A DNA stretch of 64,000 nt from Lujinxingia sediminis (GTDB taxonomy: Bacteria > Myxococcota_A > Bradymonadia > Bradymonadales > Bradymonadaceae), in the NCBI RefSeq assembly GCF_004005565.1, contig NZ_SADD01000001.1, forward strand, positions 992,001 through 1,056,000. The letters run 5' to 3'. This document shows positions 54,067 through 62,776 of the stretch, one piece after another. Below the pieces are notes generated by a model. The model did no database searches. It saw only the letters and a program-made list of their open reading frames with translations, and had not been told where the DNA came from. The position numbers were made by a program, and so were the translations under genes. Each line of letters starts with the position of its first letter. Within the stretch, counting starts at the first letter, position 1.

Positions 54067-55629
54067 GTGGCCGAGATGAGTAGCATCGTAGACTGGAACG
54101 CGTTGAGTCTCAACGCAGCGGTAAAGGAGCTGGCGGCGCTACTGAGTGAGAACCTGCAGGTGCGCGTGGTGCTTGTCAGTTGCTCCGGGGAAGTCGTGGA
54201 GTTAGGAGGCACCGGTGGTCAGGGTGGAGGGGCTACGCTCTTCGACGTGTTCGCTGATACACGAGGACGCTGGGGCGACGAGTCGGAGCGAGTGACCTAC
54301 GCGCAGACGGTGCGTAGCTGGTTTCAGGCGTGTCAGGAGGCCGAGGAGGAGAGCGGGCGGGTCGTTGTGGATAGCGCGCCCGGATTTTGCGCGCACCTCT
54401 ACCCGCTGCGCTATCAGGGGGCCCGGGCTGCGGTGGTCTGCGCCGGATTTGTAAACTCGGAGAGCGCGGCCGGAGCGTTGGAGTCGATTCGAGCGATGCT
54501 TCCACGGCATGTGCTTGAAGCGATTGAAGAAGGAAATGGCCCCCGGGTCCCGCAGCTCGGTCGGGAAGACCGACGCTGGATGGATCGCATCGGTGAGCGT
54601 ATCGCGCAGGTGATGACCGGCGTGTTGAGCGATGAGCATGCGCCGACCTATGAGCCCGGAGCGCAGCGTTTTGCGGAAATGCTCGGGGGGAGCGATGCGA
54701 TGGCTCGGCTTTTCGGCCAGATCGAGCGAGTGGCCCGGAGCAACTCGACCATCCTTGTGACCGGTGAGAACGGAACGGGCAAGGAGCTGGTGGCACGCGC
54801 TGTTCACAGGCATAGCCGACGGCGCGATGAAGCATTTGTGGCGGTGAATTGCGCGGCGATCCCCGGTGACCTCATCGCCAGTGAGCTCTTCGGGCATGTG
54901 AAAGGTGCCTTCTCGGGGGCGCATCGTGACCGTGCGGGGCTTTTTGAAGCCGCCAATCACGGCACGCTCTTGCTCGATGAGATCGGCGATATGGATCCGA
55001 TGCTGCAGACGAAGTTGCTGCGGGTGCTTCAGGAGGGAACATTTCTTCGGGTCGGGGACAACCAGGTGCGAAAAGTCGACGTCAGGGTGATCTGCGCGAC
55101 GAATTGCGACCTGGAGGCGATGGTCGCCCGCGGAGAGTTCCGCCAGGACCTCTATTATCGCATCCGTGTGATCGAGTTGAAGATTCCGGCATTGAAAGAG
55201 CGAGGTGATGACATCGAGCTTCTAGCACGCCACTTCCTGAGCGCGACGGCCAAGCGTCATGGTCGGGGGGTGAAACGTTTCAGCGAGAGTTGCATGACCT
55301 ACCTTCGGCGCTACAAGTGGCCCGGTAATGTGCGTGAGCTGGAGAATGAGATTGAGCGCCTGGCGATTCTTTCGGGCGATGAAGAAGTGATCGATGAGAC
55401 CTGGCTGAGTCGTCGTATCGTCGGGGAGGTGGAGGCGGCCCCGGTGGTTGACCTCAAGGGGTACAACTTGCCGGAGGCGATGGCGTTGCTGGAGCGGCAA
55501 ATGATCGTTGAGGGCCTGGAGCGCGCCGGTTGGAACAAAACACAGGCCGCCAAAGACCTGGGAATCTCTCGCCGCAACTTGATACGCAAGGTTGCTCAGT
55601 ATGCGTTGGAAGAAGACCGGAATGCTTAA
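54067..55629 (+). CDS. Sigma-54-dependent transcriptional activator (NtrC class)
   Basis: 520 residues. Residues 1-150 form a sensor region, possibly PocR-like (CSGEVVELGG, FCAHLYPLRYQG, CAGFVNSES). The AAA+ domain spans about 203-440: Walker A G233-ENGTGKE240, sigma-54 loop G280-AFSGA285 (Ser in place of the common Thr), Walker B LLLDEIGD 301-308, and the arginine-finger region. A Fis-type helix-turn-helix ends the protein (NKTQAAKDLGISRRNLIRK). No receiver domain, so a ligand rather than a kinase may control it. Its last 8 bases overlap the Omp85 gene. Confidence 0.93.
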   Translation: MAEMSSIVDWNALSLNAAVKELAALLSENLQVRVVLVSCSGEVVELGGTGGQGGGATLFDVFADTRGRWGDESERVTYAQTVRSWFQACQEAEEESGRVVVDSAPGFCAHLYPLRYQGARAAVVCAGFVNSESAAGALESIRAMLPRHVLEAIEEGNGPRVPQLGREDRRWMDRIGERIAQVMTGVLSDEHAPTYEPGAQRFAEMLGGSDAMARLFGQIERVARSNSTILVTGENGTGKELVARAVHRHSRRRDEAFVAVNCAAIPGDLIASELFGHVKGAFSGAHRDRAGLFEAANHGTLLLDEIGDMDPMLQTKLLRVLQEGTFLRVGDNQVRKVDVRVICATNCDLEAMVARGEFRQDLYYRIRVIELKIPALKERGDDIELLARHFLSATAKRHGRGVKRFSESCMTYLRRYKWPGNVRELENEIERLAILSGDEEVIDETWLSRRIVGEVEAAPVVDLKGYNLPEAMALLERQMIVEGLERAGWNKTQAAKDLGISRRNLIRKVAQYALEEDRNA

Positions 55630-56974
55630 AGGGCGAGCTCCGAGGAGCGTTGCCGCTGTTTGTGCGCTGGTTTGCCTGGCGTTCGGGGGCAAGGCGCAGG
55701 CACAGGGGGGCGAGGAGGTTCCTTCGGGCGGGGAGTACCGAGTCGATGCGATTGTAGTCGAAGGGCTGCTGCGCACGCGCAGATCCGTCATTGAGCAAGA
55801 GTTGCTCTTCGGCGAGGGCGATCGCATCAACCAGGCGCAGCTTGATGAAAGTGTGCAGCGGCTGCGAAACACCGGGTTGTTTCGGGCGGTGAGCGTCGAT
55901 GTCGTGGATACGACAGTCGCCGCTGTGGGCGGCGTAAATACCCATATGGAGCCAGGGCGTCTGCTTCGGGTACGGGTTGATGAGCGGTGGACCCTGTTGC
56001 CGAACTTTCGCTTTGGGCGAGGGGGGAATGATGTTGAGCTGATGGTGGGATTGCAGGACGCCAATCTCTTTGGGAGCTACCTGCAACTCGGGGGCAGCTT
56101 TCACCGGCTTGCCGGGGTGAATTCGTACTCGTTGTGGTTTCGAGATCCGCGTTTTCTGACGCGTCGTCAGGCGCTCTTTGTCGAAGGCTCGCTGGGAAAC
56201 CGCGTCGATGCGGTCTTCGACCTGGAGGGGAATCTTACCGGCGGTTATTCGCTCTCAAGGAGATACTTCGGAAGCTCGATGGAGCGGGAGTGGCGACGGT
56301 GGTTGAAGACCGGAGCCTACCTCTCGTTCTCCGATGACAGGTTTAGCTACAGCCGGATCGGAGCGGCTCGCCGCGATGCGCAAGAAGCACGGGGTGGGTT
56401 GCCCGAGGCGATGCGGACGTTGACCCTGGGTGTGTCAACGTCATTCGGTCGTCTCGATCGGGATAGTTATTTGCGAGACGGCACGCTGTTGACCCTGAGG
56501 TTCAACCAGAGCTTTCACTTCGGGGGGGAGCAGGGCCGGTCCAATCGTTTTGAGGCGAGTTTGCTCAAATTCTGGACGTTGCCCTGGCGCTCAAACGTGG
56601 GGGTGAGGGCGATTCTCGGGTTTAGTGATGTTGAGGCTGAGCATCTGCAGTTCAGCGCCGGGGGGTTGAGCGGTCTTCGGGGAACGGTAAATATGCGGTA
56701 TCGGGGGCAGAACTACTGGCTGCTCAACGCGGAGTATCGCATCCCCTCACTCGATCATCGATGGCTTGTGCTTCAGCACGTTGCCTTCGTGGACGCGGTG
56801 GGAGTAACGCCGTATCCAGATCAAGTCTTCGGTGCCACCGCCCTGACCTCCGGCATTGGAGTGCGACTTCTCTCGCCAAAGATCTACGGGCTGATTGTGC
56901 GCGTGGACTACGCGTTTCCGGTGGCCGGGGCCGACGGCCCCGGGTTGAGTTTTGGGGCCGGGCAGGTGTTTTGA
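55622..56974 (+). CDS. Short Omp85-type outer-membrane protein with one POTRA
   Basis: 450 residues: signal peptide ending near AQAQG, one POTRA domain (YRVDAIVVEGLLRTRRSV ... QLDESVQRLRNTGLFRAVSVDV), then a barrel of about 16 strands. The barrel has FRDPRFL, LQFSAGGLSGLRG (the loop-6 (V/L)RG motif of Omp85) and a C-terminal Phe for Bam insertion. It is shorter than BamA, which has five POTRAs, and resembles single-POTRA Omp85/TamA-like forms. The ATG overlaps the activator stop (ATGCTTAA), implying coupling. It may export or insert something that the activator controls. Confidence 0.85.
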   Translation: MLKGRAPRSVAAVCALVCLAFGGKAQAQGGEEVPSGGEYRVDAIVVEGLLRTRRSVIEQELLFGEGDRINQAQLDESVQRLRNTGLFRAVSVDVVDTTVAAVGGVNTHMEPGRLLRVRVDERWTLLPNFRFGRGGNDVELMVGLQDANLFGSYLQLGGSFHRLAGVNSYSLWFRDPRFLTRRQALFVEGSLGNRVDAVFDLEGNLTGGYSLSRRYFGSSMEREWRRWLKTGAYLSFSDDRFSYSRIGAARRDAQEARGGLPEAMRTLTLGVSTSFGRLDRDSYLRDGTLLTLRFNQSFHFGGEQGRSNRFEASLLKFWTLPWRSNVGVRAILGFSDVEAEHLQFSAGGLSGLRGTVNMRYRGQNYWLLNAEYRIPSLDHRWLVLQHVAFVDAVGVTPYPDQVFGATALTSGIGVRLLSPKIYGLIVRVDYAFPVAGADGPGLSFGAGQVF

Positions 56975-56990
56975 CGGGGTCCGAACACGC

Positions 56991-59210
56991 CTAGCGCGCA
57001 GGGTTGGCGATTCGCGCGTCGAGTTGGGTGGTTCCCTGGAGCCATTGGTAGGCCGCGTAGGTTCCGATGACGCGCTTGGAGTAGTCGCGGGTCTCGAGGA
57101 AGGGGATGTCTTCGACCCAGAGAGCGATTTCATCGTTGGGCTGGCGTCGAAGCCAGCCGCCAATACGGCCTGCGCCGGCGTTGTAGGCGGCCGCCATCAA
57201 GACAGGGTGTCCGTCAAGGCGGTTCGCCAGGGTGAACAGGTGGTCGACGCCAACGCGGATATTGACCTCAGCGGTTTTTAATTTCTCGGGGGTCGCGCGG
57301 CCTTCAATGTCGCGATCGTGATCGAGGGCAGTTGCCGGCATGAGCTGCATAAGGCCGTGGGCGCCCGCCCAGGAGACGACGTCTTCGATGAAACTGGACT
57401 CCTCGCGCATGATTGAGGCGGGGAAGCCCGGGTGCAGATCAATGTCGGGAGCCTGTGCTCGCTCGGCCTCAACAGCATCGGCGATGATCGTCTGGTAAGG
57501 GTTCGGCCAGGCGACATGCCAGCGGGTGACTCGCCCTTTCCGGGGCAGCGCCCATGGGCGACCAGGAATGGAGCGTCGCGCGATGTTGTGGCTCAGGGGG
57601 AAACGTTTCGCTTTGTGGCAGAGCCCGGCAAGTCTCCAGCGTTCGGATTCTGAGGGCGCGCTTTGCTGCTGGCGTGCGCGCTCGTACTCGCAGGCCCCTT
57701 CAAAATGGTGGGCGGCAGCAAGGGTTGCGGCACCGGATCCGGCGAAGTCGCCCTCGAACCACGTAACGCGCGTGTCCTCGGAGTCAGGGGAGAGGGGCTC
57801 GGGCGTGAGATTCATCTCCAGCAGACGCAGGTGAGCCAGGTAGCCGTAAAAGCTGAAGGGATACTTTACCCATGCTCGTTGAAGGTAACGTTCGGCAAGG
57901 GCGGGGCGGCTAAGCTGGCGGTAGGCCTGGCCGACGAAGTATTCGAGACGTCCCTGGCTAAAGTACTGGGCATCACGTTCCGGGAGATCGAGGGCGGTCA
58001 CCGCGCTGGTAAACGCCTCGAAATCTCCAGTGCGGTAAAGGTTTTCGTGGGACTCCCATACCAGCTCGTGGACCATGTCGCCTTCGGGATAGTCCTGGAG
58101 GGCGCGCGAAAGAAGTTGAAGTTCTTGTTGATGGTCGCCTCGCTGACGGGTGACGCGCGCCAGGTAGAAGAGGGCATCGTCGGCGTGTGAGCGCTCGGGG
58201 TAATCTTCAAGAAGTTGTTTAAAGAAGGTCTCAGCGTCGTCGAGACGTCCGCGGTGGTAGTTTCGGTTGCCGACGGCGTAGAGCGAGCGGACGCGCTCGT
58301 CTTCGTTGGCGTCGTCGGTGCATGTTTTGACGACGTCGCGGTAGAGGGCTTCGGCGCGTTCGGGTTGGCGCAGTCGAAAGAGCGTGCGCGCCAGGCGGAA
58401 GTCAGCGCGACAGCGGTCCATGGTGTTGAGCGTGCTCATGTCGATGGCGTCGAGTTGAACTCGGGCGTCTTCAAAGCGAACCGCAGAGAAAAGGCGGTCG
58501 GCGCGCTCTCTTCGGGAGTCCGAAGAGGGGTTGAACGCGAGTTCGTCGAAGGCGTTGTCGTGTCCCGGATCGATGCAATGCGCGAAGGCCTGGTCGGCCA
58601 GCGCGTTGCGGGCCTCGGAGGGGGCCGCGTCGACGAGCGTCGTGACCAGCCAGGGGCAAACCTCGTCGGAATCGTCGTGACGCAGCATGGCAGCGGTGCT
58701 TTCAGCGGAGGGAAGGCCGTGGCGTTCGGTCTGGATGCGTACAAGCGAGAAGGCGCCTCCGCTAAAGCCCTCTTCGAGCGCACGGGTCGCGAGGACCTCG
58801 TCGATGAGAGGGCTGTCTACGCCGAGGTTGAGTTGGGCGCGTGCTGCCTGTGTCCAGAGGAAGTTCTGGAGCTCGCCGCCGATGCGTGCGGCCTGCGCGT
58901 AGTGTTGGGCGGCCTGGTGCCAGTCTTCAGTACGCTCGAACGCGTAGGCTGCTTTGACCAGCCAGGGTTGGCGTTTTGCAGGCTGAGCGAGGGACGCGGC
59001 GTGCGCTGTAAAATGGGTCGCGGCGTCGAGGTATCTGGACTCATCCTGAGCGTTGAGGCCGGCCTGACACGTTTCGGTAGCGCACTCAACCGGGGGGATG
59101 TTCTGGTCGATGAGCTCATCACCAGACAGGGCGGGTTCACCCCAGGCTGCTGAGGCCCAGAGAGACGTGCCGAGGGTCAGACATAGAGAGGAGAGGCGCG
59201 CGAAAGTCAT
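56991..59210 (-). CDS. Slt70-type soluble lytic transglycosylase
   Basis: 739 residues. Signal peptide (about 25), then helical repeats from 30 to 540 with TPR-like spacing (LYAVGNRNYHRGRLDDAETFFKQLL, FYLARVTRQRGDHQQELQLLSRAL), then the SLT catalytic domain: FPASIMREESSF (catalytic Glu), AHGLMQLMPATA and MAAAYNAGAGRIGGW. It cleaves peptidoglycan between MurNAc and GlcNAc with 1,6-anhydro products. ATG 59210 is chosen since a signal peptide follows; upstream frame extends to 59258. Convergent with the Omp85 gene, 16 bases apart. Confidence 0.93.
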   Translation of the reverse strand: MTFARLSSLCLTLGTSLWASAAWGEPALSGDELIDQNIPPVECATETCQAGLNAQDESRYLDAATHFTAHAASLAQPAKRQPWLVKAAYAFERTEDWHQAAQHYAQAARIGGELQNFLWTQAARAQLNLGVDSPLIDEVLATRALEEGFSGGAFSLVRIQTERHGLPSAESTAAMLRHDDSDEVCPWLVTTLVDAAPSEARNALADQAFAHCIDPGHDNAFDELAFNPSSDSRRERADRLFSAVRFEDARVQLDAIDMSTLNTMDRCRADFRLARTLFRLRQPERAEALYRDVVKTCTDDANEDERVRSLYAVGNRNYHRGRLDDAETFFKQLLEDYPERSHADDALFYLARVTRQRGDHQQELQLLSRALQDYPEGDMVHELVWESHENLYRTGDFEAFTSAVTALDLPERDAQYFSQGRLEYFVGQAYRQLSRPALAERYLQRAWVKYPFSFYGYLAHLRLLEMNLTPEPLSPDSEDTRVTWFEGDFAGSGAATLAAAHHFEGACEYERARQQQSAPSESERWRLAGLCHKAKRFPLSHNIARRSIPGRPWALPRKGRVTRWHVAWPNPYQTIIADAVEAERAQAPDIDLHPGFPASIMREESSFIEDVVSWAGAHGLMQLMPATALDHDRDIEGRATPEKLKTAEVNIRVGVDHLFTLANRLDGHPVLMAAAYNAGAGRIGGWLRRQPNDEIALWVEDIPFLETRDYSKRVIGTYAAYQWLQGTTQLDARIANPAR

Positions 59211-59278
59211 CGTGTGCTCGGCGTAAGAGATCAATGGGGAAGGAGGACAGAGGCTCAAGGCTTGCTAACGAACAAAGC

Positions 59279-59926
59279 CTAAAAGATGACGCCGTTGGTT
59301 CGCCAGGCCAGTCCGAGGAGCACGGCGTGCTCGTGGACCCGGGGCTGGTCGGGACCGGAGCGCAGGGTTGTCCAGGTCCTACGGTACGTGCCTGTGAACC
59401 ACAAGCCCTGGCCCCGGTTAGCGCGGGTGATGGGCAGGTCAAAGCCTGCGCCGAGGCTGCCTGCGAGGCCAAAGCTAGCACCATCATTGAGGCCAACAGC
59501 GAGTTGTGGGCCGAACCCCAATTCCAGATGAAGGGAGGCCAGGAAGTGGCTGAGAAGTCCTTCGCTGAGCAAGGTCAGGTACAGGGGGTGGAGATTTAGC
59601 GCCAGGTGAAGGGCGTGGACCGGGCCAGGCTCCGAGTCGCCCAGGGGGGAGAGCCGGTAGGCCAGGCGTGTGTCCCCAAGATAAAGCGGAAACGAGGTTC
59701 GAAACGCCAGCTCGCCGCCCAGGCTGCTGCTGAACGACGAGGTCGTGGTGTTGACCGACCCTCGCAAGCTCCACTCCGAGAACGAGCCGTTGAAGGGGCG
59801 ATCCCCTTCATCGGGTAGAGGCTCTCCTTGAGCGGCAAGAGGGGCGCCAGCCAGGAGGACCAGCGCAAAGAAGTAGGCCGCCAGGGCCTGTCGGGCGGCG
59901 GAGGGTTGTCGTGAGCCAGAATTCAT
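59279..59926 (-). CDS. Outer-membrane beta-barrel protein of unknown function
   Basis: 215 residues. A signal peptide (cut after A32) is followed by alternating polar/hydrophobic strands (SLRGSVNTTTSSFSSS, LGGELAFRTSFPLYL, QLAVGLNDGASFGLAGSL, QGLWFTGTYRRTW) and the C-terminal AWRTNGVIF; a final Phe is the sorting signal for the Bam machine. About eight strands. I recognise no family. Met at 59926 is chosen; the frame runs upstream to 60118 over a divergent gene. Neighbour of the Slt gene. Confidence 0.75.
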   Translation of the reverse strand: MNSGSRQPSAARQALAAYFFALVLLAGAPLAAQGEPLPDEGDRPFNGSFSEWSLRGSVNTTTSSFSSSLGGELAFRTSFPLYLGDTRLAYRLSPLGDSEPGPVHALHLALNLHPLYLTLLSEGLLSHFLASLHLELGFGPQLAVGLNDGASFGLAGSLGAGFDLPITRANRGQGLWFTGTYRRTWTTLRSGPDQPRVHEHAVLLGLAWRTNGVIF

Positions 59927-59974
59927 TTTAAGTTGCGCTGGTGTAAGGGTGTACTTTAGCATCAGCGGCCAAAT

Positions 59975-60001
59975 GAATTGCCGCCATATCGCGGCGAATT
60001 C
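59975..60001. promoter_or_regulatory. Inverted repeat in the divergent gap at 59.9 kb
   Basis: GAATTGCCGC and GCGGCGAATTC around CATATC, ten pairs with one bulge, midway between two divergent genes. It could be an operator or overlap a promoter. Confidence 0.35.
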
Positions 60002-60025
60002 TGGCATACGAACATGAGGGAGTAA

Positions 60026-60574
60026 ATGTTTCTTCGGACACACAAAGGCATCGCGCTGGTCGCGTTGGCCTCGCTTAGCCAGATGGCCTGTTACAATACC
60101 TACACCATCAGCAATCAAGAACTTGCCAAGCTGGAGAGTTCTGTGGAACCGGTGGAGGTTGTGGAGGTAAACGCGAACTGCCAGCCGACCGGTTTAGCCT
60201 CGCTTGAGGGGATGGACGGGCAGGCGTTGGCACAGGCCGCCGCAGAGCCGGGTGTTGAAGAGACGGCGAGTGATGCTGGCGCTCAGGATCCCAACTGCAT
60301 TGTGGTGCCGGTTTCCACGGTCAACGCGTTGACCGTGTTGACGACCGACGGATCGCGCGAGCGGGTCACTCCCTTTAATTTCGTTATGGATGATGTGCAG
60401 CTTGTCTCGCCGGAGTACGACCTGCTCATCGAACTGGATAACGTCGACGGGGCGGAGGTGCGCGAGTTCAGTACCTGGAAGACCGTGGCGACGATCGCCG
60501 GGGTCAGCCTGGTGGCGGTCGGCACGTTCGTGGGCATCAGCCTGATCGCCCCGGATGAGCAAGGTTTCCAGTAG
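60026..60574 (+). CDS. Lipoprotein with a C-terminal membrane helix
   Basis: 182 residues. Lipobox SQMAC gives Cys22 for lipidation; the mature part has NANCQPTGL and DPNCIVVP (two more Cys) and a beta-rich centre (VSTVNALTVLTTDG, FVMDDVQLVS). Residues about 152-174 form a second hydrophobic helix (TVATIAGVSLVAVGTFVGI), unusual for a lipoprotein. The AGGGAGTAA before ATG is a good ribosome site. A terminator follows. Function unknown. Confidence 0.75.
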   Translation: MFLRTHKGIALVALASLSQMACYNTYTISNQELAKLESSVEPVEVVEVNANCQPTGLASLEGMDGQALAQAAAEPGVEETASDAGAQDPNCIVVPVSTVNALTVLTTDGSRERVTPFNFVMDDVQLVSPEYDLLIELDNVDGAEVREFSTWKTVATIAGVSLVAVGTFVGISLIAPDEQGFQ

Positions 60575-60617
60575 GGCTACCGCAGCACGGTCTGCGGCGA
60601 GAGCACGGAAGCTTTTA

Positions 60618-60650
60618 AAGCTCGATCACGTGATGTGGTCGGGCTTTTTT
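60618..60650 (+). terminator. Intrinsic terminator after the 60.0-kb lipoprotein gene
   Basis: AAGCTCGATCAC pairs with GTGGTCGGGCTT (two G-T pairs) across a five-base loop and is followed by TTTT. Confidence 0.85.
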
Positions 60651-60675
60651 GCGTGGTATTGTGAACGGTGCAGCG

Positions 60676-60704
60676 TTGATCTTCAGATGGGTGGATGTTA
60701 CTTT
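60676..60704 (+). promoter_or_regulatory. Candidate promoter for the 60.8-kb lipoprotein gene
   Basis: TTGATC and TACTTT separated by 17 bases, about 70 bases before the start. Pattern match only. Confidence 0.3.
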
Positions 60705-60773
60705 GAGTAGCCATTCTATGTGATTGAAATGCCTCAAATTCATTCCACGACGTACGAGTCGAGGGAGATTCTG

Positions 60774-62558
60774 ATGAACGTGTCGAGACGCTGGTTCAGC
60801 CTTGCAGGTGTGTGTCTATCTATCATGCTCGTTGCGGCATGCGGTGAGCCCGGGTTGTCTGCGGGCAACGGCGATCCGCAGGATGAGAACTACGACGGGC
60901 CACGCGCCACCGACCGCTATTTCATGGTTCCGGCTGGCGAGTCGACGATCTGGGGAGAGGTGACCGGGGAGGTCGAGGTTAAGGTCTTTGTCTACGACCG
61001 CTTCTCTGGCGAACCGGCAACTGGCCAGGAGGTCACTTTTGAGGTGATGGGCACCCAGGCCAACCCGCCTCATCTGCAGGCGCGCGCGGCGGTGACCGAT
61101 GATGCGGGCGCGGCAAAGGTTCGCGCCTACTTCGGTGTTGATGCCGGTAGCTGGACCGTTCGCGCCGATCACCCCTATGCCAATGCGGTTAGTTTCACCC
61201 TGGAGTCCACTCCGGTGGAAACTGGAACGCTGCGCGTGCGCGTTGAGAATAGCGCGCCGACAATCATGCGTTTGGGCAACATCGATGTGAAGGTTTATCG
61301 CGAGGACGTTCTTAACTGCGATTATTTCAGCCCTTATGGTCAGATCGGCGTGACGCCGCTGACCGAAGGTAATGTGTCGTTTGCCGGCGAATCGATCGAT
61401 TTTGAGGGGCTCGGCACGCGCAACCGTTACGTGGTCACGGCAGTGGCGCGCGGCGAGCGCGGGCAGATTGCCGCCGGGGGATGTGTCAATGCGCTCTCCG
61501 TCTCGGCCGATACGACCTCCGAGGTGGAGTTGCTCTTGCAGCTTGTGCCGCTCAATCCGGTGGGGCGTTACGATGTTGTAAGTTTTTGGGACTTCACCGA
61601 AGCGATCGCAGACAGCGGAGCCGCCGGGGCGGTGATTGTCCGGGTGCTTAATGTGTTCGAGAACCCGGGTCAGGCGATTTATGATGAGATTATCGCACTG
61701 GTATCCAATCTTGTCGGTGGTCTTATCAGTTCGGCGATCGATACCTTCCTGGACCTCACCAATCTCGACCAGGCCTTCCAGAATATGATCAACGCGTTCA
61801 TTGAGGATAACGCCGTGCTGCGGCAGATCCGGGACGCCGGGCGCGATCTTCGCGATGTGGTTGCGAACCTTCAGGTGCACAGCGAGTTGTCGATCGGCAA
61901 ACTCGACTCAAACTACACCTTCAGCGGCCAGGACAACTGGATTGGTCTGACGCTCTACTGGCGGTGGGATTGCGCCGATAACGCGCCGGCGGACTGCGGC
62001 GCGATCGAGCTTGTGCCGGAGGCCGACGGGCAGTTCGCTGAGTTGGGGCTTCTTAGCTCAAACTGGACCGGTCAGGTCGTGGCTTACGATCAACTTCAGA
62101 TCAATCGTCACCCGGTGAGTCTGCGCTACGGGCGGCTTATCATCTACGTGCTTAACGACGTAATTCTGCCGCGGCTTACCGATGGAAACGCTACGAGCAT
62201 GTCGGAGGCGTTTGCCTACTGGATTGGCTGCGAAGATCTGGCCAACAGCATCATTCCCAATGGCCAGGTGTGCGTGACGGAGGACTCCTACTGTCTGCAG
62301 GCCACCACCGTGGCGAACTTCTGCGAGAGCGCGGTGAGTACAATCTTTAGCTTTGCGGACATGATGGTACGCGGGCTCGAGTTTGATATGGGGCTGCAAC
62401 TCGGCGGCAGTGGCAAGTTGATTGAAGAGGACAGTGACGGGCTGGTTGATCGCATCGAAGAAGGCCTATTCGATGGATTCGTGCAGGCCAGCGATGGCGG
62501 GCAATCCTCGCCCTTCACCGCGACGTTCAGCGGTGTGCACCGTCATTACGGGGAATAA
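60774..62558 (+). CDS. Large lipoprotein with Ig-like N-terminal domain
   Basis: 594 residues; lipobox VAAC puts lipid on Cys23. Residues about 65-150 have a beta-sandwich rhythm as in Big-type bacterial Ig domains (SGEPATGQEVTFEVMG, TDDAGAAKVRAYFGVDAGSWTVRADH). The centre (200-400) has hydrophobic helices around GGLISSAIDTFLDL, and the C-terminal part has six Cys and ends in FSGVHRHYGE. No catalytic motif is apparent; family unknown. GAGGGAG lies upstream of ATG 60774. Probably surface-exposed. Confidence 0.75.
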   Translation: MNVSRRWFSLAGVCLSIMLVAACGEPGLSAGNGDPQDENYDGPRATDRYFMVPAGESTIWGEVTGEVEVKVFVYDRFSGEPATGQEVTFEVMGTQANPPHLQARAAVTDDAGAAKVRAYFGVDAGSWTVRADHPYANAVSFTLESTPVETGTLRVRVENSAPTIMRLGNIDVKVYREDVLNCDYFSPYGQIGVTPLTEGNVSFAGESIDFEGLGTRNRYVVTAVARGERGQIAAGGCVNALSVSADTTSEVELLLQLVPLNPVGRYDVVSFWDFTEAIADSGAAGAVIVRVLNVFENPGQAIYDEIIALVSNLVGGLISSAIDTFLDLTNLDQAFQNMINAFIEDNAVLRQIRDAGRDLRDVVANLQVHSELSIGKLDSNYTFSGQDNWIGLTLYWRWDCADNAPADCGAIELVPEADGQFAELGLLSSNWTGQVVAYDQLQINRHPVSLRYGRLIIYVLNDVILPRLTDGNATSMSEAFAYWIGCEDLANSIIPNGQVCVTEDSYCLQATTVANFCESAVSTIFSFADMMVRGLEFDMGLQLGGSGKLIEEDSDGLVDRIEEGLFDGFVQASDGGQSSPFTATFSGVHRHYGE

Positions 62559-62776
62559 CGCTGCGAAGTCGGGGGGGAAAGTTGCCACGTGGCGCATGAA
62601 GCCGTACAACATGTTGCGCGGTGTGAAAGAAGCGAGCCGTGGCGAGTGTTTAGAGCCAGGACGACGTGGGCGCAGAGGGCGCCCGAAGTCGCCGAGAAGC
62701 GCGATAGAGTCACCCCAGGGATTCGATGCTCGGGTCGGCGCTGTCGCGTGATCCAGCGACCATGGAAGGAAGGTAG

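Noticed and set aside
58215-59153. 312-codon plus-strand frame opposite the Slt gene
   Set aside because: Antisense shadow of the transglycosylase.
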